Shown here: positions 16,642 to 30,659 of the stretch, one piece after another
How the letters are laid out: the number at the start of each line of letters is the position of its first letter
How positions within the stretch are numbered: the first letter of the stretch is position 1
Assembly (NCBI RefSeq): GCF_020193655.1
Contig: NZ_JADYVE010000006.1
Location: forward strand, 124,001 to 188,000
Direction of reading: 5' to 3'
From: Ensifer sp. IC3342
Lineage (GTDB): Bacteria > Pseudomonadota > Alphaproteobacteria > Rhizobiales > Rhizobiaceae
DNA: 64,000 bases
Position numbers and translations under genes: made by a program
The notes under the pieces: generated by a model
Told to the model about the DNA's origin: nothing
What the model saw: the letters and a program-made list of their open reading frames with translations, nothing else
Databases searched by the model: none

Positions 16642-18606
16642 TCAGAAAACCTCGACGAAAAAGGTGACCGAGCGTGGGGCGGCGAATGGGGGAGCCATCG
16701 CCCCGGAAAGAGCGTCGCGCCACTCGCCGTCGAGGCTTGTGGGAAGCTGAAAGGGATGCGGCGCATGACCGCGGTTGATGACCGCGGCGAGCCGGGTCGC
16801 TCGTCGCTGCGCTTGGTCCCCGGTCGCAAGCAGCATGACGACATTGTCGGTCGCCGGGTGTTCCCAATCCTCGACCGTCATTGAATGGCCGTCGAGGCGC
16901 AGCCAGGCGACGTCGCCCTTGCCGGTGAAGAAGCATGTCTCCGCGAAGACATCGAAGCGCCGTCGCATCGCTGAGAGCGCGACGGTGTGGTCGACGAGTT
17001 TCGGGTCGAGCTTCGTCCAATCGAGCCAGGTAAGGGCGTTGTCCTGCGCGTAGGCATTGTTGTTGCCGGCCTGGCTGCGCCCGCCGTCGTCGCCGGCAGT
17101 CAGCATGACCGTTCCGCGCGAAGCGAAAAGCGTGCCGATCAGCGCCATGGCGTCGGCTTGTCTCGCCGCCGCGATTTCCGGATCGTCGACGGAACCTTCG
17201 GCGCCATTGTTCCACGAATAGTTCTCGTTGTGGCCGTCGCGATTGCCTTCGCCGTTCGCCTCGTTGTGCTTGCGTGCGTAAGAGGTAAGATCCGCCAGCG
17301 TGAAGCCGTCATGCGCGGCGATGAAGTTGACTGTGCGGGTCGCCGTTTCGCCCCACCGCGAGAATGTATCGGAGGAGCCGGCGAGTGCAGTTGCGAGGGC
17401 GCCGATCGCATGCCGGTCGCCGCGCCAGTAGCGGCGAATGTCGTCCCGCGCGCGGTCGTTCCATTCGAGGAAGGGTTCCGGGAAGTTGCCGAGCTGGTAG
17501 CCGCCGGGGCCCGTATCCCAGGGCTCGGCGATCAGAATGCGATCGGCGAGCACGGAATCCGCGGCGATGGCCGCAAATAGAGCGGCGTCGCGGTGGAAGC
17601 CGCTCATGTCACGCCCGAGGATTGACGCGAGGTCGAAGCGGAAGCCGTCGACGCCGGCGGCAAGCACGAAATGGCGGAGGCTGGCGAGAACCAGGTCGCG
17701 TACCACCGGATGGTCGCAGGCGATCGTATTGCCGCAGCCGGTGTCGTTGATGAGTTCTCCGGGCTGGTCGGTCACGTGGCGGTAATAGGTGAGGTTGTCG
17801 AGCCCGCGCATGGAAAGCGTCGTGCCGAGGCGGTCGCTCTCGCCGGAATGATTGAAGACGAGATCGAGGATGACGCCGATGCCGGCCCTGCGCAGCGTCT
17901 CCACGGTCTGGCGCAGTTCCTCGATGCCGCCGGGCGCGAGGCGCGGATCGAGTGCCATGGGGGCGATCGGGTTGTAACCCCAACCGTTGTGAAGGCCGAG
18001 CTGCGGCAGGTGCCGCTCATCGATCCAGGCGACGATCGGCATCAGTTCGATGGCCGAGACGCCAAGACGCTTCAGGTGGTCTATGATCACCGGCTCCGCC
18101 AGGGCGGCGACCGTGCCGCGTTTCTTCTCGGGAATATCCGGATGCAGGATCGTGAACGGCTTGACAGCCACCTCGTAGATCAATCCGCCGCGCTGGAAAA
18201 GCGGCGGCTCCACCTTCACCGGTTTTGTTTCGGTCACGATCGCTTTCGGGACCAGATCGGCGGTCTCCTCACCGAAGATCGTCAGGCGACGATCGTGGCG
18301 AAACGGACGATCGAGCTCGATCGCGTAGGGATCGACCAATAGCTTCGAAGGATCGAACCAGAGCCCATGATCGGGCGAGTAGATGCCGTCGGCCCGCAAG
18401 CCATAGCGCGTGCCGACGGGTACATCGGCAAGCGTCAGGCTGTGAACGTCACCGTCGCGCAGCATCGGCAGGCGACGCAATTCCTTGGCCCCTCTCTCGT
18501 CAAACAGACAGAGATCGATGCGGGCGGCATGGCGGGACCAGACCGCAAAACGCGTTCCGTCTGGCGTGTACGTCACGCCGAGGGGTGCAGTTCCGGTCGT
18601 CGGCAT
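16642..18606 (-). CDS. glgX: Glycogen debranching enzyme
   Basis: This 654-residue GH13 enzyme hydrolyses alpha-1,6 branch points of glycogen that has been trimmed by phosphorylase. An N-terminal carbohydrate-binding-like domain (FAVWSRHAARIDLCLFDERG) precedes the barrel. Catalytic signatures are GVDGFRFDLASILG (nucleophile aspartate), LIAEPWDTGPGGYQ (acid/base glutamate) and FIAAHDGFTLADL (third acidic residue). The NHSGESD segment belongs to the conserved first region. The start at 18606 has AGAGG about 8 bases upstream. It is on the same strand as the glgP-pgm operon but is separated from pgm by 281 bp containing a repeat, so it may have its own promoter. Confidence 0.95.
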   Translation of the reverse strand: MPTTGTAPLGVTYTPDGTRFAVWSRHAARIDLCLFDERGAKELRRLPMLRDGDVHSLTLADVPVGTRYGLRADGIYSPDHGLWFDPSKLLVDPYAIELDRPFRHDRRLTIFGEETADLVPKAIVTETKPVKVEPPLFQRGGLIYEVAVKPFTILHPDIPEKKRGTVAALAEPVIIDHLKRLGVSAIELMPIVAWIDERHLPQLGLHNGWGYNPIAPMALDPRLAPGGIEELRQTVETLRRAGIGVILDLVFNHSGESDRLGTTLSMRGLDNLTYYRHVTDQPGELINDTGCGNTIACDHPVVRDLVLASLRHFVLAAGVDGFRFDLASILGRDMSGFHRDAALFAAIAADSVLADRILIAEPWDTGPGGYQLGNFPEPFLEWNDRARDDIRRYWRGDRHAIGALATALAGSSDTFSRWGETATRTVNFIAAHDGFTLADLTSYARKHNEANGEGNRDGHNENYSWNNGAEGSVDDPEIAAARQADAMALIGTLFASRGTVMLTAGDDGGRSQAGNNNAYAQDNALTWLDWTKLDPKLVDHTVALSAMRRRFDVFAETCFFTGKGDVAWLRLDGHSMTVEDWEHPATDNVVMLLATGDQAQRRATRLAAVINRGHAPHPFQLPTSLDGEWRDALSGAMAPPFAAPRSVTFFVEVF

Positions 18607-18651
18607 GAAGGTGCCTCTTGTTGGTATTGCTGTTTAAGTCAGTATCCCTGG

Positions 18652-18817
18652 CACCCCCCTCTGCCCTGCCGGGCATCTCCCCCACAAGGGGGAGAATATG
18701 TGCGACTTGCCCCTTGCTCCACTCGAAAGGTTTCAGCAAGCCTCGGATCGAGGCGCGAGGCGTGCCGCGAGTCGTCTCCCCCCTTGTGGGGAGATGGCCG
18801 GCAGGCCAGAGGGGGGC
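18652..18817. repeat. Short inverted-repeat element (MITE/RIME-like)
   Basis: The ends of this 166-bp element are near-perfect inverted copies of about 38 bp. The left end begins cccccctctgccctgccg and the right end closes ccggcaggccagagggggg. Both contain a ctcccc(c)acaaggggg hairpin. About 80 bp between them is not repeated. It fills the gap between pgm and glgX and has no coding potential. It resembles the non-autonomous mosaic elements scattered in Sinorhizobium chromosomes. Confidence 0.75.
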
Positions 18818-18887
18818 AGCAAGGCAACTCGCGAAAGTAATGAAATTGGAACAGCAAAGCGGGCCGCTTGGCGACCCATGCTACCCC

Positions 18888-21964
<3,077 letters not shown>

Positions 21965-21975
21965 ACGATCCAGAC

Positions 21976-23238
21976 CTACATTCCCAGCTTGTCGATCATC
22001 TGCTGCGTGATCAAGCACACGCCGTTTTCTGTGCGGCGGAAGCGTTTCGCGTCGAGCTCCGGATCGTCGCCGACGACCAGGCCCTCTGGAATGACGACCC
22101 GGCTGTCGATCACCACGTTGCGCAGAATCGAATGCCGCCCGATCGTCACGTCGGGGAGAACTACGGCATTTTCGAGTCTGGAGTATGAATTGACCCGGAC
22201 GCCCGTGAACAGGAGGCTCCTGTTGAGCGCTGCGCCCGAGATGATGCAATCGCCCGAGACGAGCGAGGAGGTCGCCGAACCGCGGCGGTTCTCGTCGTCG
22301 TGGACGAATTTCGCCGGCGGCTTGATCTCAGCGAAGGTCCAGATCGGCCAGGTGCTGTCATAGATGTCGAGCTCGGGCGTCACGTGGGTCAGATCGATAT
22401 TGGCCTGCCAGTAGGCGTCGATCGTGCCGACGTCGCGCCAATAGGCCTCGCGCTCGAAATCCGAGCGGACGCAGGAGCGGGTGAAACGGTGGGCGATCGC
22501 TTTGCCATGTTCGACGATATAGGGGATGATGTCCTTGCCGAAGTCGCGGCTCGATTTCGGATCGGCGGCATCCCGGCGCAGCATGTCCATCAGGAACTTG
22601 GTGTGGAACACGTAGATGCCCATCGAGGCGAGCGCCAGGTCCGGGCTGTCCGGAATGCCGGGAGGATCGGCCGGCTTCTCGACGAAGGCGATGATGCGGT
22701 CCTGTTTGTCGACATGCATGACGCCGAAGGCGGTCGCTTCCATGCGCGGCACTTCGAGGCAGCCGATCGTCACGTCGGCGCCGGAATCGACGTGCTGCTG
22801 CAGCATCAACTCGTAGTCCATCTTGTAGACGTGGTCGCCCGCAAGAATCACCATGTATTCGACGCCATGATCCTCGATGATGTCGATGTTCTGGTAGACG
22901 GCGTCGGCGGTGCCTTCATACCATTGCGTCTCGGAGACGCGCTGGCTCGCGGGCAGGATGTCGAAGCTCTCGTTGCGCTCCGGGCGGAAAAAGTTCCAGC
23001 CGCGCTGCAGGTGCCGGATCAGCGAGTGGGCCTTGTATTGGGTGGCGACGCCGATGCGGCGGATACCGGAATTCAGCGCGTTGGAAAGCGCGAAATCGAT
23101 GATGCGCGCCTTGCCGCCGAAATAGACGGCAGGTTTCGCGCGCCGGTCCGTCAGTTCCTTGAGCCTGCTGCCGCGGCCGCCGGCGAGAACATAGGCCATC
23201 GCGTCGCGGGCAAGGGGTTGCGTACGTTTTTCCACCAT
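21976..23238 (-). CDS. glgC: Glucose-1-phosphate adenylyltransferase
   Basis: This 420-residue enzyme makes ADP-glucose from glucose-1-phosphate and ATP, the committed step of glycogen synthesis. The nucleotide-binding signature is [29 protein letters not shown], with the family block [12 protein letters not shown] and the C-terminal left-handed beta-helix ([20 protein letters not shown]). The start at 23238 has a strong GGAGGAC 5 bases upstream. A start at 23253 is less likely. In the family this is the allosteric control point. Confidence 0.97.
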   Translation of the reverse strand: MVEKRTQPLARDAMAYVLAGGRGSRLKELTDRRAKPAVYFGGKARIIDFALSNALNSGIRRIGVATQYKAHSLIRHLQRGWNFFRPERNESFDILPASQRVSETQWYEGTADAVYQNIDIIEDHGVEYMVILAGDHVYKMDYELMLQQHVDSGADVTIGCLEVPRMEATAFGVMHVDKQDRIIAFVEKPADPPGIPDSPDLALASMGIYVFHTKFLMDMLRRDAADPKSSRDFGKDIIPYIVEHGKAIAHRFTRSCVRSDFEREAYWRDVGTIDAYWQANIDLTHVTPELDIYDSTWPIWTFAEIKPPAKFVHDDENRRGSATSSLVSGDCIISGAALNRSLLFTGVRVNSYSRLENAVVLPDVTIGRHSILRNVVIDSRVVIPEGLVVGDDPELDAKRFRRTENGVCLITQQMIDKLGM

Positions 23239-23350
23239 TTTTGTCCTCCCCAAGATCAGTTCGAGGACTGCTTGGCGGCATCTGCGACGCCTCGCGGCCC
23301 ACTTGATTCTTCTCTCCCGCCCCGTCGGGCAATCCCGGTCGGGATGGGCG

Positions 23351-25557
23351 CTAATCCTGCTCCAGCATCAGCGTTGCCAGAGGCGGCAGCGTGATCGTGG
23401 CTATCGTCTCTCCATTCGATCTCTTTTCGGCATAGACGGCTCCGCCGTTGCCCTTGCCACTCCCTCCATAGATTTCCGCGTCGGTATTGAGGATTTCTTT
23501 CCAGCGTCCCGCGACCGGAAGCGGTACGTCGTAATGCTCCCGATAGACGGGGGTGAAATTGGTGACGACCGCGACGAGCTTTTGTCCCGGAGCCTTCCTG
23601 AGCCAGGCGAAAACCGAATTGTCCCGGTCGTCGGCAATCAGCCACTCGAAACCCTCGCCCTCGCAGTCGCGCGCATGAAGCGCCGCTTTCGAGCGGTAAG
23701 TGCCGTTCAGGTCCCGTATCAGGCGGCGCATTCCTTCGTGCAGATTGTATTCGAGCAGGTTCCAGTCGAGTGCGCGATCTTCCGACCATTCGCGCCATTG
23801 GGCGAATTCCTGCCCCATGAAGAGGAGCTTCTTGCCGGGATACCCCCACATGAAACCGTAATAGGCCCTGAGATTGGCGAACTTCTGCCAGTCGTCGCCG
23901 GCCATCTTGGCAACCAACGAGCCCTTGCCGTGCACGACCTCGTCATGCGACAGCGGCAACACGAAATTCTCGCTGAAGGCGTAAATGAGCCCGAAGGTCA
24001 TATCGTTGTGGTGGAATTTGCGGTGCACGGGTTCGCGCGCAAGGTATTGCAACGTGTCGTGCATGAAGCCCATGTTCCACTTGAAGCCGAAGCCCAGCCC
24101 ACCGTCGTGGACCGGATGCGAGACCTTCGGCCAGGAGGTCGATTCCTCGGCGACCGTCAGCACGCCCTGGTGAATGCCGTAGAGGCGGGTGTTCATCGTC
24201 TGCAGAAAGCGTACGGCCTCGAGATTCTCGTTGCCGCCATATTCGTTCGGCACCCATTCGCCGTAGTTGCGCGAATAGTCGAGATAGAGCATCGAGGCGA
24301 CCGCGTCGACGCGCAGGCCGTCGACGTGGAACTTCTCGGCCCAATAGAGCGCATTGTTGACGAGATAGGCGAGAACCTCCTGGCGGCCGAAATTGTAGAT
24401 CGCCGTGTTCCAGTCGGGATGAAAGCCCTGGCGCGGATCCGCATGCTCATAGAGTGCAGTGCCGTCGAACCACCGCAAGCCATGCTCGTCGGTCGGGAAA
24501 TGCGCCGGGACCCAATCGAGGATGACGCCGATGCCGACCTTATGGCAGCCGTTGACGAAGCGGGCGAAGCCCTCCGGCTCGCCAAAGCGCGCCGTCGGCG
24601 CATAGAGGCCGGTGGTCTGGTAGCCCCATGACGGGTCATAGGGGAACTCGGAGATCGGCAGGAACTCGATATGGGTGAAGCCCATGTCGACGCAATAGGG
24701 GATCAGCCGGTCGGCCAGTTCGTCCCAGGAGAGCATCTCGCCATTGTCGCGGCGCTGCCAGGAGCCGGCATGGACTTCGTAGATCGAAATCGGCTGGCGG
24801 CGCGGATCGACTTCGGCCCAGTGGCGCCGGTGCGCCTCGTCCTCCCAGACCTGCGCGATCTCGCCAGTCGTCATCGAAGCCGTATCGGGGCGCAGTTCCG
24901 AATGGCGGGCGAAGGGGTCCGCCTTCAGCGGCAGGCGCGTCCCCTGGCTGTCGAGGATTTCATACTTGTAAGGCGCGCCCTCCGGGACGCCGGGAATGAA
25001 TATCTCCCAGATGCCGGTGTCAGCGCGTAGGCGCATGACGTGCCGACGTCCATCCCAGTCGTTGAAACTGCCGACCACAGACACGCGTCGCGCGTTCGGG
25101 GCCCAGACGCCGAAATGGAAGCCTTCCGCGCCGTCGTGCGAGATCGGATGAGCGCCCATCTTGTCGAAGAGCCTGAGATGCGAGCCTTCGCGGATATAAT
25201 AGTCGTCCATCGGCCCGAGAACGGGGCCAAAACTATAGGGATCGACGACGATCCATTCACCGCTGCTGTTGACTGCGCGATAGCGGACGGGCTGCTCCTT
25301 GCGCAGCGACACGACGCCTTCGAAGAAGCCCGCGTCGTCGCGCCGGTTGAGCGTGCCAATTTCCTTGCCGGAGAGTGTTTCTGCCGTCACGGTCTCGGCG
25401 CCGGGAATAAAGCAGCGGGCAACATAGTTCTTGCCGGCCGCATGAACGCCGAGAACGGCGAAAGGATTGTCGTGTGTGCCGGAAAGTATTGCCGCGATAT
25501 CCGGAGCTGGCAGCACACCGGACGGGGCGGGCGCTGGGTCCTTGCCGGGCGAAACCG

Positions 25558-25561
<4 letters not shown>
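23351..25561 (-). CDS. glgB: 1,4-alpha-glucan branching enzyme
   Basis: This 736-residue GH13 enzyme introduces alpha-1,6 branches into glycogen. The N-terminal CBM48 domain and the barrel are both present. Catalytic signatures are [19 protein letters not shown] (nucleophile aspartate), [11 protein letters not shown] (acid/base glutamate) and [33 protein letters not shown] lies in the binding domain. Its ATG overlaps the stop of glgP (ATGA), which means coupled translation. The gap to glgC is 112 bp. Confidence 0.97.
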
Positions 25562-28020
<2,459 letters not shown>

Positions 28021-28151
28021 CATAAAACTGTCATTACCTTTTTCTGTTTGCCCTTTTTGCGTGTGGGAGACCGCGGGCCGGGGCCGACCGGGAGTTAGGG
28101 GCAATTTATGCATCGATCCGAAGCGCTTGCAACATGTACTTGCGCATAAAG

Positions 28152-28181
28152 AAAAATGCCGCCCGGCGAGCCGGACGGCAT
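28152..28181 (-). terminator. Terminator of the VWA/Tad-like gene
   Basis: An 11-bp stem with one mismatch (atgccgcccgg at 28156-28166, ccggacggcat at 28171-28181) is followed on the - strand by TTTTTC, 24 bp past the stop of the VWA gene and just ahead of the glgP promoter region. Confidence 0.8.
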
Positions 28182-28204
28182 GCAAAGGGCGGTTTCGCGC
28201 CGGA

Positions 28205-29470
28205 CTATTCGGTCAGCCGGGAGGCCATGGCGGAAGCCCGTTCGCCGATCGCCTTGAAGGCGGCAACGAGATCGGCCGCTTCTTCGGCCTCGAAATAATG
28301 CGAGGTCGAGGAGGCGCAATATTTCAAGAGGGCCTGGCCGCGGTCTGGCGCCATGAAGGCGACGCTGTAGATCTGCACCTTGTTGGCCTTGGCGATGTCG
28401 CACCATTGCTTGGTGACCGTGTCGTCGTTGGCGTAGTTGTTCTCGCCATCGGTCATGAACACGATGTATTTCGTCGGAACCTGGCCGTTCATGTTCTTGT
28501 GCGCCGTGTCTTCCGTCGACGCGATCACCTTGTTGTAGGCGGTCTTGAAGGCATTGCCCGATGCCGTGCCGCCTGTCGCGACCAGCGCATTGACATAGGC
28601 TGCCGCGCCCGTCGTTCCCCAGGCGAGGCTGCCCGCGGGGTCCTGCGACGCGTTGTAGGAGACGGCCCCTGTGCGGACATAGATCTGTTCCGGATCGGCG
28701 AGCATCAGCTGGGCGAACAGGTCGCCCGCAGCGGTCTTCAGCGCGTTGATCTTGGTGATGTAGCACGGGCTTGTCGCCGAAAGATTCGGATACCTGCCCC
28801 AGTTCGCCTCTGTGTAGTTGGGGCACTTGGTCTTCGTCGTGTCGATCGTATTCGTCTTCCAGGCCATCGATCCCGAGCGGTCGAGCACGAGATACATCGA
28901 CAAGGCGTTCTTGCTCTCGGTGGCGCTTTCCGCGGTCGCTCTGGTTTCGAGTTCGATCGAATCCGTGCCCAGGAGGCGCGTCATCGCGTTGAACTGGATC
29001 AGGTGCTTGTTGACGATCGAAACCTTGAAGGACTTCCCCTTCACGCCGTTGGGGGTCTCGGTGATGTTCACTTCCGAGGTATTGACATCGTCCCAATCCG
29101 GCGCCTCAGGGGCGGCCGTTGCGCTGTCCGCAGACTGCGCGGTTGCAGTTGGAGCCTGGTCACCATCGGCCGGGGTGTCCGCCGAGCTCGAGCTCGCCAT
29201 CTGCGCCTTCAGGAATTTGCGCGCGATCGCTTTGGCTGCTTCGATGTTGGGCTGTTCGTTGGAGACCAGTGCGGAAGCTGCGGCGAGCGCTGCGGCATCG
29301 GTGGCGTCCTGCAGCTGGTTCTTGGTCATCAGCATGTTGGCCATGTCGATGGAAACACCGCCCGCGGCCAGCAGCAGCGGTGCCACCAGCGCCGTCATCA
29401 TTCCGAAATTGCCGCCGCGGTCTTTCAGCATCATGCCAAAGGAACGGCCCACCATGGATCGTCTTCCCAT
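28205..29470 (-). CDS. TadE/TadG-like protein with von Willebrand A domain
   Basis: This 421-residue protein has a short basic start (KDRGGNFG) and then one membrane segment at about residues 22-46, typical of the TadE/TadG N-terminus found in Flp pilus-associated proteins. A low-complexity linker rich in serine, alanine and aspartate (about 92-128) leads to a VWA domain with the metal site DRSGS at 197-201 and VFMTDGENNYAND further on. The start at 29470 has GGGAAG upstream. Starts at 29494 or 29455 are possible. No other tad or cpa genes are nearby. It probably displays the VWA domain outside the inner membrane, with unknown partner. Confidence 0.82.
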   Translation of the reverse strand: MGRRSMVGRSFGMMLKDRGGNFGMMTALVAPLLLAAGGVSIDMANMLMTKNQLQDATDAAALAAASALVSNEQPNIEAAKAIARKFLKAQMASSSSADTPADGDQAPTATAQSADSATAAPEAPDWDDVNTSEVNITETPNGVKGKSFKVSIVNKHLIQFNAMTRLLGTDSIELETRATAESATESKNALSMYLVLDRSGSMAWKTNTIDTTKTKCPNYTEANWGRYPNLSATSPCYITKINALKTAAGDLFAQLMLADPEQIYVRTGAVSYNASQDPAGSLAWGTTGAAAYVNALVATGGTASGNAFKTAYNKVIASTEDTAHKNMNGQVPTKYIVFMTDGENNYANDDTVTKQWCDIAKANKVQIYSVAFMAPDRGQALLKYCASSTSHYFEAEEAADLVAAFKAIGERASAMASRLTE

Positions 29471-29646
29471 CTTCCCACACCCCAAGAAGTACATTGCAAG
29501 ATTGGGGGCGGACACTAGCGGCGATGGATTACAATCCCGTTCAGGTAATCGATTGAATTGTAATGAATTTCGGAGAAATCCGTGCTTTCACACGCTTTTT
29601 CCGCGGTTGGTTGTCCGGAAACGGAACTCGGTTGTATCAATTCAGG

Positions 29647-30525
29647 TCAGCCGACGGGAATGACGTCCACGGCCTGTTCAGTCGTGTGGCTGCCATAGCT
29701 CTTGAGGACGCCGATGACGGGCGCGACGTCGCCATAGTCACGGCCGTGGCCGACGACGATGTGATCCGTGCTGGCCGGAATATTGTTCGTCGGGTCGAGT
29801 TCCATCCAGCCTCCCGCGGTGCCACACCAGAAGCGAACCCAGGCGTGCATCGCGTCGGCGCCTTCCAGCCGTTCCTTGCCTGGTGGCGGCAAGGTTCTGA
29901 GGAATCCGCTGACATAGCCCGCCGGAATGCCGAGACTGCGAAGTGCGACGATCATCACATGCGCAAAGTCCTGGCAGACGCCGCGCTTGAGCTTGAAGGC
30001 TTCGGCAGCCGTCGTGTTCACGGTCGTTGCCTCGGTATCATAGATGAAGTCGCGGTGGACGCGCTCGCAGATCGCCGTCCCGATCTGCCTGACGGTCATT
30101 CCTTCGCCGGCGATCGCGTGCGCGTAGGCCGCGATCTCCGGGGCGTCCGGCAGGAGCGGGCTCGGCCCGACGAAATGGTGCGGAGACTCGGCATCGACCG
30201 ACCAGCACGCGGCGAGCTGTGACGGCAGACCCGCAAGCGGAGGAGTGAGATCGGCGGTGAGCGCCTGCGCATCCACCTGAACGCGAGCCTGCATGCGAAT
30301 GGCGAGGCTGTCGTGCACCGAACGGAAAAGGATCGACGTCGTCGGGTTGGCGAAGAAATCCACGCTTTCGACCCGCTCGCCGGGGGTCGGTTGGCAGCCT
30401 ATCGAGCCGACGACAAGCCGTTGGCGACCGGGGATCGAGGCTGGCAGCACGCGTACGAGATGGCGTCCGCCGGCGATGGGGACCTCGTAGCCGTAGGTGA
30501 TCTTCAGGTTGATGTCGTAAAGCAT
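29647..30525 (-). CDS. Transglutaminase-like cysteine protease/transferase family protein
   Basis: This 292-residue protein has an N-terminal beta-sandwich domain typical of bacterial transglutaminase-like proteins and a core with the full catalytic triad: C184 (KRGVCQDFAH), H227 (DAMHAWVRFW) and D244 (WMELDPTNN). There is no signal peptide, so it acts in the cytoplasm. It follows the ATP-grasp/alpha-E gene on the same strand (134 bp gap) and belongs to the predicted amidoligase cluster. In this family context it is thought to cut or form isopeptide-type bonds, but no substrate is known. The ATG at 30525 is preferred over the TTG at 30528. Confidence 0.85.
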   Translation of the reverse strand: MLYDINLKITYGYEVPIAGGRHLVRVLPASIPGRQRLVVGSIGCQPTPGERVESVDFFANPTTSILFRSVHDSLAIRMQARVQVDAQALTADLTPPLAGLPSQLAACWSVDAESPHHFVGPSPLLPDAPEIAAYAHAIAGEGMTVRQIGTAICERVHRDFIYDTEATTVNTTAAEAFKLKRGVCQDFAHVMIVALRSLGIPAGYVSGFLRTLPPPGKERLEGADAMHAWVRFWCGTAGGWMELDPTNNIPASTDHIVVGHGRDYGDVAPVIGVLKSYGSHTTEQAVDVIPVG

Positions 30526-30659
30526 CAAGCCGTGCCCTTCGTTTAACCCTTTAAAAAAGCAATTCCGAACGGAAAACCGTTACACACTCTTCCTGGAATT
30601 GCTCCAGTAAGTTGGAGCGGGAGCCGACGGGAAACCCGCTCGCACTTTTTCTCATCCCG

